Source of the DNA: Marinibaculum sp040216765
Lineage (GTDB): Bacteria; Pseudomonadota; Alphaproteobacteria; Ferrovibrionales; Ferrovibrionaceae
Assembly: GCA_040216765.1 (NCBI GenBank)
Contig: JAVJON010000006.1
Location: forward strand, 1 to 64,000
Reading direction: 5' to 3'
DNA: 64,000 nt
Shown here: piece by piece, positions 8,347 through 16,519 of the stretch
Layout: the number at the start of each line of letters is the position of its first letter
How positions within the stretch are numbered: the stretch's first letter is position 1
Program-made: the position numbers and the translations under genes
The notes under the pieces: generated by a model
Told to the model about the DNA's origin: nothing
The model's database searches: none
Seen by the model: only the letters and a program-made list of their open reading frames with translations

Positions 8347-9303
8347 TCAGTTGTCGCCCGCGGCGCCGCGCAGGGCCAGCACCTCGATGGTGCCCCGGCC
8401 TTCGCTGCAGGGCAGCCATCGCGCCGGCCGTGCGGTCAGCATCACCCGTGCCCCCGGTGTGAAGGTCCAGCTGTCGCTGACCAGGGCATAGCGGTGGCCC
8501 CCGGCCGTCTCCAGCAGCATGCAGTCGCTGCCCTGCCGCAGGGTGCCGCCGACGGTCAGGACGCCTTCGGCGATCTGCCAGACCGGCGCCTGGCCGCCGG
8601 TGCCGGTGACCAGGAAGCGGCCGCTGGTCAGGCCGGGACCGTCGCTGGCCTTCACGGTGAACACCAGATCGTCGCCGGGCCCGGCCCATTCGGGCACGGC
8701 GACAGCCTGCTCCAGGCTGCCCGCGGTGCCGATCGCGGCGGTGGCGAGCTGCTGCATGTCGGCGCCCGGCAGCCCGACGCCGATCGCCGCCGGGCCCGGC
8801 GGCAGCCCGGTGGCGGTCACCGTCACGGTGGACCCGACAGTGCCGCTGCGTGGCGCAATCCCCATGCTCTGCACGGTCCGCCGGGGCGGCCGGTAGCCGT
8901 CGTCGGTCAGGCCGTCGCGGTTCGCCGGCCGGCCGGTGACGGTCTCTATGTCGGACGGGGCGGGCGCGGGACGCTTCTCCGCCGTCGCCGCGGCCGGCGC
9001 CGGCGCCGTGCCGGCGGCCTGCGGCCGGTCCGACCCGGGCAGGCGCAGCGCCCAGCCGAGCTGCAGGCGCCGCGGGTCGGTGATCTGTGGATTGGCCTGC
9101 AGCAGCGCCGCGACGGAGCTGTCGCACCGGCGCGCGATGCCCGCCAGGGTGTCGCCGCTGGTCACGGTGACTGTGTCGCCGCAGGGCCCGGCCGCGGCTG
9201 CAGGCGGAGCCGGGGCGAGCAGCGCGCCAACGGCCGCCATGGCCAGGGCCGCCGCGCGACGTCGCGCCGCGGCCGGGGATCTGCGCGGACTGCCTTGGAT
9301 CAT
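8347..9303 (-). CDS. Secreted LysM-domain protein
   Basis: A 318-residue protein. The ATG at 9303 is chosen because GGAGG precedes it by the right distance. A signal peptide occupies residues 1-38 (A-rich core, AAAA cleavage region). A LysM domain follows at 44-88 (VTVTSGDTLAGIARRC...NPQI...LRLPG), which binds peptidoglycan glycan chains. A proline/alanine linker leads to a C-terminal part with Ig-like spacing (GTVGSTVTVTATGLPPG) and no recognised enzyme motif. It is probably a periplasmic cell-wall-associated protein of unknown role. Confidence 0.8.
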   Translation of the reverse strand: MIQGSPRRSPAAARRRAAALAMAAVGALLAPAPPAAAAGPCGDTVTVTSGDTLAGIARRCDSSVAALLQANPQITDPRRLQLGWALRLPGSDRPQAAGTAPAPAAATAEKRPAPAPSDIETVTGRPANRDGLTDDGYRPPRRTVQSMGIAPRSGTVGSTVTVTATGLPPGPAAIGVGLPGADMQQLATAAIGTAGSLEQAVAVPEWAGPGDDLVFTVKASDGPGLTSGRFLVTGTGGQAPVWQIAEGVLTVGGTLRQGSDCMLLETAGGHRYALVSDSWTFTPGARVMLTARPARWLPCSEGRGTIEVLALRGAAGDN

Positions 9304-9433
9304 GCGATACCTCCGGCCGCCACTGTCCCGCAGCGGGGGTCGGGACGACAACCGCCCAGCCGGCCGGTCGGTTCCGGCCACCGCTCCGGCCGGCCGCGTC
9401 AGGGCCGGCGACGGGCGAACCCGCGACGGGGGA

Positions 9434-10408
9434 TCAGGCGGCGGCTTTCAGCCGGTCGCGATCGTGTGGCGCATCCAGGGTCAGCACCGGCCCGACGGGC
9501 ACGATGCCGGCCGGATTGACGGTGCGGTGGCTCTCGTAATAGTGGCCCTTGATGTGCCGCATGTTCACCGTCCCGGCAATGCCGGGATGCTGGTAAAGCT
9601 CGCGCAGGTAGTTCTGCAGGTTCGGATAGTCGGCGATGCGGCGCAGGTTGCACTTGAAATGGCCGGCATAGACCGGATCGAAGCGCACCAGGGTGGTGAA
9701 CAGGCGCCAGTCCGCCTCCGTCAGCCGGTCGCCGGCCAGGTAGCGCTGCGCGGCGAGCCGCTCCTCCATTTCGTCGAGCGCGGCGAACAGCGCGGCGAAG
9801 GCCTCCTCATAGGCCGCCTGGGTGGTGGCGAAGCCGCACTTGTACACGCCGTTGTTGATGGCGTGGTAGACGCGCTCGTTGACCGCATCGATCGTGTCGC
9901 GCAGGTCGCGGGGATAGAAATCCAGGTCCGGATTGCCGATGCCGCCGCCCAGCCCGTCGAAGGCGCTGTTGAAGATGCGGATGATCTCCGCGCTCTCGTT
10001 GTTGACGATGGTGCCGGCCTTCTTGTCCCACAGGACGGGGACGGTGACCCGCCCCGTATAGTCGGGGCGCGCCGTCGTATAGACCTCGTGCAGATAGGCG
10101 GCGCCGCGCACCGGGTCGGGGATGCAGCCCTCGCGCGTCGAGAACTGCCAGCCGTTCTCCAGCATCAGCCAGTCGACCACCGACAGCGAGATGGCATCTT
10201 CCAACCGCTTCAGGCGGCGGAAGATCAGGGCGCGATGCGCCCAGGGACAGGCCAGCGAGACATAGAGATGGTAGCGCCCGGCTTCCGCGGGGAAGCGCGT
10301 GCCGCCGACGGTCTCCCGGAACGACGATTCCTGGCGCACGAAATGGCCGTCGGTCTTCCTGGTGTCGTACCATTTGTCCTGCCACGTGCCGTCGACCAGC
10401 AATCCCAT
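9434..10408 (-). CDS. Glutathionyl-hydroquinone reductase (Xi-class GST, YqjG/ECM4-like)
   Basis: A 324-residue enzyme that removes glutathione from glutathionyl-hydroquinones. The catalytic cysteine is C54 in LACPWAHR, the signature of this class (CPWAHR in place of the tyrosine or serine of ordinary GSTs). A GST C-terminal helical domain follows with RYLAGDRLTEADWRLFTTLVRFD. It neighbours the quinone reductase WrbA, which starts 31 bases upstream in the same direction, so a quinone-detoxification pair is a natural reading. Confidence 0.95.
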   Translation of the reverse strand: MGLLVDGTWQDKWYDTRKTDGHFVRQESSFRETVGGTRFPAEAGRYHLYVSLACPWAHRALIFRRLKRLEDAISLSVVDWLMLENGWQFSTREGCIPDPVRGAAYLHEVYTTARPDYTGRVTVPVLWDKKAGTIVNNESAEIIRIFNSAFDGLGGGIGNPDLDFYPRDLRDTIDAVNERVYHAINNGVYKCGFATTQAAYEEAFAALFAALDEMEERLAAQRYLAGDRLTEADWRLFTTLVRFDPVYAGHFKCNLRRIADYPNLQNYLRELYQHPGIAGTVNMRHIKGHYYESHRTVNPAGIVPVGPVLTLDAPHDRDRLKAAA

Positions 10409-10439
10409 GGCGTCCTCGCTCTGTTGCCCCGTGGGGTGG

Positions 10440-11042
10440 TCAGGCCGCCGCCAGCTTCCTGGCGATCTGCGTCACATGCCGGCCCTGGAAGCGGGCCAGC
10501 GCGAGTTCCTTCTCGCCCGGCTGGCGGCTGCCATCGCCCAGCGCCATGGTGCCCGCACCGTAGGGCGAGCCGCCGCGACGCTCGTCGATCTCCAGCAGTT
10601 CCTTGGCGGAATAGGGCAGGCCGACGATGACCATGCCGTGGTGCATCAGGGTGACCTGGGTGGACAGGATGGTGGTCTCGTTGCCGCCGCCGGTGGCGGT
10701 GGAGGTGAACACGCTGCCGGCCTTGCCGATCAGCGCGCCGCTCATCCAATGGCCGCCGGTCTGGTCCCAGAAATTCCGCATCTGCGACGCCATGTTGCCG
10801 AAGCGGGTCGGGGTGCCGACGATGATCGCGTCATAGTCCGGCAGTTCCGAAGGCTCCGCGATCGGCGCGGCCTGGTCGAGCTTCGCGCCCGCCTTTTCCG
10901 CGACCTCGCGCGGCATCAACTCCGGCACCCGCTTGATGGTGACCTCGGCGCCCTCGACCTGGCGGGCGCCCTCCGCGATGGCCTTCGCCATGGTCTCGAT
11001 ATGGCCATAGGTGGAATAGTAGAGAACGAGAACCTTTGTCAT
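10440..11042 (-). CDS. wrbA: NAD(P)H:quinone oxidoreductase WrbA
   Basis: A 200-residue flavodoxin-like enzyme that reduces quinones by two electrons using FMN and NAD(P)H. The FMN phosphate loop is in LYYSTYGHIETMAKA near the N-terminus. PTRFGNMASQMRNFWDQTGG and the TGGGNETT segment are typical of type IV WrbA. Length matches the family. It is probably transcribed with the glutathionyl-hydroquinone reductase gene just downstream. Confidence 0.95.
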   Translation of the reverse strand: MTKVLVLYYSTYGHIETMAKAIAEGARQVEGAEVTIKRVPELMPREVAEKAGAKLDQAAPIAEPSELPDYDAIIVGTPTRFGNMASQMRNFWDQTGGHWMSGALIGKAGSVFTSTATGGGNETTILSTQVTLMHHGMVIVGLPYSAKELLEIDERRGGSPYGAGTMALGDGSRQPGEKELALARFQGRHVTQIARKLAAA

Positions 11043-11206
11043 CCGGACCCCTTCACATCGCCTTCGCGACGGGTGCAGTGCCTGTCAGCGCGATATATGC
11101 ATCCAGGGGGAATGGTAAAGCGTCGCGGCGACGACGCATTGTTCACGATTTGCGTCCAATCGAGGCTCCGATTGCCGAACGTCCCGCAATGCCCTAGCTC
11201 ATCGCC

Positions 11207-11395
11207 ATGACCCGGCATCCCAGATGGACGGCGCGGCGGACCGACGCCCTGATCCTGGCGATCGGGGCGGGCGGCGGCGTGCTGCTGGGCCTCAGCATCG
11301 ACCGGCCGGCGCTGGGCGGGCTGGGCGAGACGGCCGGCGACTACCTGCTGGCGCCGCTGATCGCCGCCGTCAATTTCGGCATTTCCTGCTTCTGA
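11207..11395 (+). CDS. Small putative membrane protein, 62 residues
   Basis: An open frame of 62 residues. Two hydrophobic stretches (LILAIGAGGGVLLGLSI and LLAPLIAAVNFGISCF) flank a short polar loop, after a basic N-terminus (MTRHPRWTARR). Third-base GC is high, as in its neighbours. No clear ribosome-binding site is seen and I recognise no family. It lies between the divergent wrbA and convergent mscL genes. It could be a genuine small membrane protein or a chance frame. Confidence 0.4.
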   Translation: MTRHPRWTARRTDALILAIGAGGGVLLGLSIDRPALGGLGETAGDYLLAPLIAAVNFGISCF

Positions 11396-11445
11396 CCGCC
11401 GTCTCGACCCTGCCTGACTTGACCTTGCGGGGCAGGCTCGGCGGT

Positions 11446-11904
11446 TCAGGGCCGCTCCGGCGGGCCGTTCTTCAGCAGGTCGCGGATCTCTGCCAGCAAC
11501 TGTTCCTGACGCGGCGGCGGCGGGGGCGGGGCCACCACCTCCTCGCCGCTTTCGAAACGCCGGCGCAGCCGGTTCATCTGCCGGATTAGCAGGAAGAGCA
11601 CGGCCGACACGATCAGGAACTTGATCGTCGCATTGACGAACGTGCCATAGGCCCAGACCGGCACGCCGGCCTCCTTGGCGTCGGCGAGGGAGGCGGGCTG
11701 CTGGTCTCCGGCCAGGACAATGAAATAGTCGGTGAAGTCGAGCCCGCCCAGCAGCACGCCGAAGGGGGGCATGATGATGTCGTTCACCAGCGAGGTGACG
11801 ATGGCGGTGAATGCGGCCCCGATGATGATGCCGACAGCCAGGTCGACAACGCTGCCCTTGAGGGCGAATTCCTTGAATTCCTTGAGCATCCGGCGGCTCC
11901 CCAT
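11446..11904 (-). CDS. mscL: Large-conductance mechanosensitive channel MscL
   Basis: A 152-residue channel that opens under membrane tension to release solutes during osmotic downshock. KGSVVDLAVGIIIGAAFTAIVTSL is the pore-lining first membrane helix and IKFLIVSAVLFLLIRQM the second. The C-terminal cytoplasmic bundle LLAEIRDLL follows a run of prolines. The start could be 11904 (with AGGAT upstream) or five codons in at 11889 (MLKEFKEF, the usual family beginning). The proline-rich insert before the bundle is slightly longer than in many homologues. Confidence 0.95.
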   Translation of the reverse strand: MGSRRMLKEFKEFALKGSVVDLAVGIIIGAAFTAIVTSLVNDIIMPPFGVLLGGLDFTDYFIVLAGDQQPASLADAKEAGVPVWAYGTFVNATIKFLIVSAVLFLLIRQMNRLRRRFESGEEVVAPPPPPPRQEQLLAEIRDLLKNGPPERP

Positions 11905-12038
11905 GGCGATCCTGCCGGAGTTTGGCGCCCGTTCGCGACACCTGTCCAGCACGGGGCGCCGGCCGGCGTTGCGCTGCCGGAGGGCGCCATGGTGATATGC
12001 CGCCCGCTCGCACCCACCCCACCGCCCCGGAGGCACAG

Positions 12039-12665
12039 ATGATCACCGTCCATCACCTGAACGATTCCCGTTCGCAGCGGATCCTCTGGCTTCTGGAGGA
12101 ACTCGGGCAGTCCTACGGCCTGGTGCAGTACAAGCGCAATTCCGAGACCAACCTGGCGCCGCCCGAACTGAAGCAGATCCACCCGCTGGGCAAGTCGCCG
12201 GTGATCACCGACGACGGCCAGGTGATCGCCGAATCCGGGGCGATCGTGGAATATCTCGCGCACAAGTACGGCAACGGGCGCTATGCGCCGACGCCGGACT
12301 CCGCCGATTATCCGCGCCACCTGCACTGGATGCACTTCGCCGAGGGCTCGGCGATGCTGCCGTTCCTGCTGAACCTCTATGTCAGCCGGCTCGGCGAGGC
12401 CGGCGCGCCGCTGCAGCCACGGATCCAGGCCGAGCTGGCGAACCATCTGGGCTATCTGGACGGTGCCCTGAAGGGCACGGACTACCTGATGGGGGCACAG
12501 CCGACGGCGCCCGATTTCCTGATGAGCTTCGTGGCGGAGATCGCGAACGCCTATGGCCTGCTCGGCAAGTATCCCGCCGTGGCGGCCTACCTGGCGCGCA
12601 TCCAGGCGCGGCCCGCCTATCGCGCGGCGCTGGAGCGCGGCGGCCCCTACCGCTTCGCCAACTGA
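12039..12665 (+). CDS. Glutathione S-transferase family protein
   Basis: A 208-residue GST. The N-terminal thioredoxin-like domain has NDSRSQRILWLLEEL and the glutathione-binding ESGAIVEYL. The C-terminal all-helical domain includes YLMGAQPTAPDFLMSF. The ATG at 12039 follows a clear GGAGG. It catalyses glutathione conjugation or related thiol chemistry; the electrophile is unknown. It is divergent from mscL. Confidence 0.9.
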   Translation: MITVHHLNDSRSQRILWLLEELGQSYGLVQYKRNSETNLAPPELKQIHPLGKSPVITDDGQVIAESGAIVEYLAHKYGNGRYAPTPDSADYPRHLHWMHFAEGSAMLPFLLNLYVSRLGEAGAPLQPRIQAELANHLGYLDGALKGTDYLMGAQPTAPDFLMSFVAEIANAYGLLGKYPAVAAYLARIQARPAYRAALERGGPYRFAN

Positions 12666-12719
12666 CCGGGCCGCTTCGTCAACCGACCCGGCCGTCGCCC
12701 GCCCGGCGCCTGTCGGGCG

Positions 12720-13103
12720 CTATCGGCTGTCGCCCTGCCGCATGGCTTCCAGTTCGGCGGGCGACAGCCTGCCGTCCCGGTTTGTGTCGGCGGTGGTGAA
12801 GATCCCGCTGAAATAGAGCCAGTATTCGTCGAAGCTGACCAGGCGGTCCTTGTTGCTGTCCAGCGGGTTGGCGGCGCCCTGGGCGAGGCCGAGCTCGGGC
12901 GGGCTGAGGGCGCCGTCCCTGTCGGTGTCCAGCGCCTGGAACTTCGTCAGCCCGGATTGCTGTGCCTCCTGCAGGTCCATGAAGCCGTCGCCGTTGCGGT
13001 CGAGCCGCTCGGCGATCTGGGCGGTCGCCGCCGTCGCAAGCGGCAGGGCGAGGGCGGCCAGCAGGGCCATGCGGCCAAGCCGCCCTCGTTGCAGAAAATG
13101 CAT
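12720..13103 (-). CDS. Secreted four-EF-hand calcium-binding protein
   Basis: A 127-residue protein with a signal peptide (about residues 1-28, ending ATAQ). Four EF-hand loops follow: DRNGDGFMDLQE (35-46), DTDRDGALSPPE (59-70), DSNKDRLVSFDE (82-93) and DTNRDGRLSPAE (106-117). Loops 1, 2 and 4 have the full set of calcium ligands and the central glycine. In loop 3 arginine replaces glycine at position 6, which should weaken binding. Pairing as two EF lobes suggests a small periplasmic calmodulin-like sensor or calcium buffer. Confidence 0.85.
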   Translation of the reverse strand: MHFLQRGRLGRMALLAALALPLATAATAQIAERLDRNGDGFMDLQEAQQSGLTKFQALDTDRDGALSPPELGLAQGAANPLDSNKDRLVSFDEYWLYFSGIFTTADTNRDGRLSPAELEAMRQGDSR

Positions 13104-13154
13104 GGCTGACTCCCAGTTTCGTCGGGGTTTCCCCCGGGAAAGCCCGCGCCGGTA

Positions 13155-13766
13155 TCAGCGCGGGCGTTTCATGGTGAACACCTCGTTCACCACCGCATAG
13201 TCCAGATAGCCCATTCGCGCGAGGGGGCGGATCTTGGCGATGTCGACACGGTCGCCGGTGATCACGTCGTCGCGGATATGGATGCCGACCACCTCGCCGA
13301 AGATCGCCGAGTTCACGTCCTGCGGATTCCAGGAGGGCAGCTCCACCGTCTGCAGATAGCGGCATTCCAGGTTCGCCGCCGCCGCGCGCACGCGCGGCGC
13401 CTTGACGATGTTGCAGGGGGCCGCTTCCAGGCCGGCGAGGGCCATTTCGTCGACATCGCGATCGGCATGGATGGCGCTCTGGTTCATCTGTTCGCGCAGG
13501 TCGTAGCTCACCAGGTTCACGACGAACTCGCCGGTCTCCTCGGCATTGATCCGGCTGTCCTTCATCGGCCCTTCCTTGTGCGGGCCGTTGGTGCAGAACA
13601 TGACCATCGGCGGGTCGTCGCCGACGGCGTTGTAGAACGAATAGGGCGCCAGGTTCACCTTGCCATCGAGGCTGATCGTGCTGATCCAGCCGATCGGCCG
13701 CGGGACCACCAGGGACTTGAACGGCCGGTGCGGCATCGGCGGCGGATCGCCGGGCTTGTAAAACAT
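13155..13766 (-). CDS. Flavin reductase-like FMN-binding protein
   Basis: A 203-residue protein with the split-barrel flavin reductase fold. VVPRPIGWISTISLDGKVNLAPYSFYNAVGDDPPMVMF is the FMN-binding strand pair, and the segment ending in FVVNLVSYDLREQMN is also diagnostic (cited in parts). The family binds FMN and often supplies reduced flavin or acts as an oxidoreductase. It is divergent from the GNAT gene across a 340-base gap that contains a perfect palindrome. Confidence 0.88.
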   Translation of the reverse strand: MFYKPGDPPPMPHRPFKSLVVPRPIGWISTISLDGKVNLAPYSFYNAVGDDPPMVMFCTNGPHKEGPMKDSRINAEETGEFVVNLVSYDLREQMNQSAIHADRDVDEMALAGLEAAPCNIVKAPRVRAAAANLECRYLQTVELPSWNPQDVNSAIFGEVVGIHIRDDVITGDRVDIAKIRPLARMGYLDYAVVNEVFTMKRPR

Positions 13767-14105
13767 GCAGGGGCTCCGATATGTGTGGCGCTGAAGGGCG
13801 GCTCATGATAAAGAGCAGCCCGTTTATGGACGCAAGTGGCTTCCAATGTGGAAGCGGGCGCCCAGCTGATCACGGAAACGGGGTCTGAGGGGATCCCGGT
13901 CGCAGTCGGCGCATCCGACTGAGAATATGGACCGGGCCCGGAAGAAAGAAGAGCTGCCATGCAGGCATGCAGGCCGGACGTGCAACGACGACGACTGAGC
14001 GGGGTGGTGCAGATGCACCGCTGCCCCGCGGCCTGTCCGGTATAGCCCTCGCGGTCCCGGCCAGGCCATCGGTTTTTGGACTGGCACTGTTTGGGATCAA
14101 CGCAG
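13767..14105. other. Gene-free intergenic region between flavin reductase and GNAT genes
   Basis: This stretch separates two divergent genes. Apart from the palindrome at 13839-13855 no site is convincing, and the short open frames have no codon bias or start signal that I trust. Confidence 0.5.
13839..13855. promoter_or_regulatory. Perfect palindrome GCTTCCA-ATG-TGGAAGC
   Basis: Seven-base arms with a three-base spacer, about 75 bases before the flavin reductase start. Size and symmetry suit an operator for a dimeric regulator, probably controlling the flavin reductase gene. The regulator is not identifiable here. Confidence 0.42.
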
Positions 14106-14594
14106 GTGACGATCGACACCCTTCTGCCGCAGGATGCGGTATCCAACGAATACCTTCTGAACGCGGCCTTCGGGCCGGGCCGGCACGAGAAGGCCGCCGC
14201 CAGGCTGCGCAATGGCCTGGAGATGCTGCCGAACCTGGGCCTGTGCGTCCGCAACGAGGGCCGGCTGATCGGCTCGATCGCGTTCTGGCCGATCCAGGTC
14301 GGCGGCAATGCCGCCGTCCTGCTGGGCCCGCTCGCGGTCGAACCGGGGCGCCAGGGCCTGGGCATCGGCAAGGCGCTGATCGCCGCCGGCCTGCAGCGGG
14401 CGCATGACCTGGGGCACAGGCTCTGCATCCTGGTCGGCGACCCCGCCTACTACATGCCCTTCGGCTTCCGGCCGACGGCCGGCAGCGGCATGGTGATGCC
14501 CGGTAATCCCGACCCGAAGCGGTTGCTGGCGCTGAGCCTGCAGGATCGCGCCCGGCTCGGCGTTGCCGGCCTGATCACCGGCGCCCGCGCCTGA
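14106..14594 (+). CDS. GNAT family N-acetyltransferase
   Basis: About 162 residues from the GTG at 14106 (a TTG 10 codons upstream is the alternative). The acetyl-CoA pyrophosphate-binding motif A is seen in LGPLAVEPGRQGLGIGKALI, and VGDPAYYMPFGF resembles the YhbS branch of the family. It transfers acetyl groups to an unknown amine. The gene converges with the first DUF3011 gene. Confidence 0.88.
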   Translation: MTIDTLLPQDAVSNEYLLNAAFGPGRHEKAAARLRNGLEMLPNLGLCVRNEGRLIGSIAFWPIQVGGNAAVLLGPLAVEPGRQGLGIGKALIAAGLQRAHDLGHRLCILVGDPAYYMPFGFRPTAGSGMVMPGNPDPKRLLALSLQDRARLGVAGLITGARA

Positions 14595-14606
14595 TCGCAG
14601 CCTGAC

Positions 14607-14650
14607 CGGCCGGGGCAGGTGGCCGGCATCGCCGCCGCCCGCCCCGGCCG
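14607..14650. terminator. Possible bidirectional hairpin between convergent genes
   Basis: CGGCCGGGGC (14607-14616) and GCCCCGGCCG (14641-14650) form a perfect ten-base stem around a 24-base loop. It lies between the convergent GNAT and DUF3011 genes. There is no T-run, so intrinsic termination is uncertain. Confidence 0.35.
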
Positions 14651-14660
14651 TTCCTGCGAC

Positions 14661-15323
14661 TCAGCGCCGGCCGCGGCCGGCCTGCCGGTGCGGCCAGATC
14701 CGGAAGCGTGCGCGGCAGCCGTCGTCCACCCAGATGCCGTAGCGCGTCCAGCCCCAGCTGCTGCCCTCCACACAGGCGCCGCTGCCGCTGGAGAATTGCT
14801 GCACCAGCACGACCCCGCCGCTGGTATCCACCGGGCATTCCGCGCGCCGGTAGCCCTGGCTTGCGCAATCGACGGTGACGCCGCCGCGGTCCCGCCCGCC
14901 CATCTGGCCGAGCATCCCGCCACCGGGCCAGAAGCCCGGCGGCCCACGATGACCGTGCTCCGCCCGTGGCGGATCGCGCCTTTCGTCCCGGCGGCCGCCG
15001 TGGCGATGGCCGCCATCCCGGTAGCCGCCATCCCGGTACCCGGCGGCCGCACTGGTGAAGACGGCGCGACAGCCGTCATTGACCCAGACGCCGCGCGCGT
15101 CCCAGCCCCAACTCCGGCCGGCGATGCAGCGTCCGCTGCCCCGCGACAGCTGGGTCGCCAGGGCGACGCCGCCGCGCGTGTCCATCGGGCAGAAGGTGTA
15201 GTGGTGGTTGGTGCTCTGGCAGGTCACCGAGCCGGCCGCCCGCGCCGCTTCGGGCTGCGCCGACCAGGCGAAGACTGCGATGGCGCAGGCCGCCATTCTT
15301 GCAAGTGCATGTCCATGACGCAT
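14661..15323 (-). CDS. Secreted DUF3011 protein (two repeats)
   Basis: A 220-residue protein with a signal peptide (MRHGHALARMAACAIAVFAW, ending near ARA). Two DUF3011 units follow, at the start and the end of the mature protein. Each shows the pattern CxS...Y..C..D..GGV.L..Q.S.GSG.C..G.SWGW...G.WV.DGCRA.F. Between them is a low-complexity segment rich in Gly, His, Arg and Asp (YRDGG, HRHGG). The paired cysteines suggest disulfides, so a periplasmic or surface location. DUF3011 has no established function, though it resembles lectin-like small domains. A longer paralogue lies immediately upstream. Confidence 0.8.
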   Translation of the reverse strand: MRHGHALARMAACAIAVFAWSAQPEAARAAGSVTCQSTNHHYTFCPMDTRGGVALATQLSRGSGRCIAGRSWGWDARGVWVNDGCRAVFTSAAAGYRDGGYRDGGHRHGGRRDERRDPPRAEHGHRGPPGFWPGGGMLGQMGGRDRGGVTVDCASQGYRRAECPVDTSGGVVLVQQFSSGSGACVEGSSWGWTRYGIWVDDGCRARFRIWPHRQAGRGRR

Positions 15324-15440
15324 CGTTGGTCCTCCCGGATGCCCCCATCCATCGCCAAGCGTGGCGGAGGCAGGTTGAACCCGGGATGAACGCAACGTGG
15401 CCCCGATATTCAGGAATGGGGAGCGGGAAGACCCTGATGG

Positions 15441-16475
15441 TCAGGAATCCTGTGCGTCGAAAGCGATCACGCGGCCGGACGACGACAGGGTGCACCGGTA
15501 GTTGACCCGGCCCCGGCCGAAATCGGTCGACACCATCGCGGTCTCCTCCACCACGACATTGTTCCCCTGGCGCCGCGCATCGGTGCGCTCCACGTCGATC
15601 GAGACATGGCGGGCCCGCGATGCCTGCTGCTGGACGTAGGTGTTCAGCGAATCGCGGCATGCGGTCAGGTCGCGGCTGGAGGCCGCCGGCCCGGCCGCTT
15701 CGGAGGGCCGCCAGCCGCCGGACGGTGGCTGGTCCGCCTGCCCGCCGGACTGCCAGGGCATGCCGGTGACCGGGATGCCCGCGGCTGCCGCTTGCCGGTC
15801 GGCCTGGCGGGGCACCCCCGGGGTCGGGCCGCAGGCATCCCAGTTGCCCTGGATGAAGCGGCCGCGGCAGCCGCCATCCACCCATACCCCGCCGGAATCC
15901 CAGCCCCAGGTCCGCCCCTCGACGCATTCGCCGCGGCCGGCCGACAGCTGCGCGACGATCTTCACCCCGTAGGAGGTCTTCATCGGGCAGCGGGTATAGC
16001 GGTAGTTCTGGCTGGCGCAGGTCACGGCATCGTTGGGCCGGTAGCAGCGGCCGCCGCCGAAATCCGTGCCCGCGGCGGCGGCGATGGCGGGTGTCGCCGC
16101 GGACGCACCCTGGTTCACCTGGCCCCGGTTGACCTGGGGATAGTCGCCGGCCCAGTTGCCCTGGATGAAGGAGCCGCGGCAGCCCTGCGTTACCCAGACA
16201 CCGCCGGAATCCCAGCCCCAGCTCTGCCCCTCGATGCACGCGCCGCGGCCGCGCGAGAGCTGGGTCACCAGCAGCACGCCGTAGCTGGTCTTCATCGAGC
16301 AATGCTTGTAGCCGTAGTTCTGGCTCTCGCAGATCACCGGCTGGTTCCGTGCCAGCGCCGGTGCGGTCCAGAAGATCGTCGCGGCGGCCAGTGCGGCCAG
16401 CCCGCCCGCCACGGCCCGCAGGGTCCGGCGGATCGCCCGACCCGGCCTGTCCCCGGCATGGATTGAATGCGCCAT
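15441..16475 (-). CDS. Secreted DUF3011 protein, long paralogue
   Basis: A 344-residue protein starting at the ATG at 16475, which follows GAGGGAGA. A signal peptide spans about residues 1-43 (core AAATIFWTAPALA). Two DUF3011 units follow at about 47-107 and 150-215, and both contain SYGV, GWDSGGVWV and GCRG.FIQGNWD-like ends. The C-terminal third (about 280-344, from LTACRDSLNTYV) is different: a YxC-containing module with RVNYRCTLSSSGRVIAF, like small periplasmic domains of unknown function. It is clearly a relative of the next gene downstream. Confidence 0.8.
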   Translation of the reverse strand: MAHSIHAGDRPGRAIRRTLRAVAGGLAALAAATIFWTAPALARNQPVICESQNYGYKHCSMKTSYGVLLVTQLSRGRGACIEGQSWGWDSGGVWVTQGCRGSFIQGNWAGDYPQVNRGQVNQGASAATPAIAAAAGTDFGGGRCYRPNDAVTCASQNYRYTRCPMKTSYGVKIVAQLSAGRGECVEGRTWGWDSGGVWVDGGCRGRFIQGNWDACGPTPGVPRQADRQAAAAGIPVTGMPWQSGGQADQPPSGGWRPSEAAGPAASSRDLTACRDSLNTYVQQQASRARHVSIDVERTDARRQGNNVVVEETAMVSTDFGRGRVNYRCTLSSSGRVIAFDAQDS

Positions 16476-16519
16476 TGCCCGTCTCCCTCGCAGGATGGAT
16501 GCCCGAAGCCGGCGGGAGT

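Noticed and set aside
13824..14100. Minus-strand frames between the flavin reductase and GNAT genes
   Set aside because: They have no ribosome site, poor composition and no recognisable motifs.
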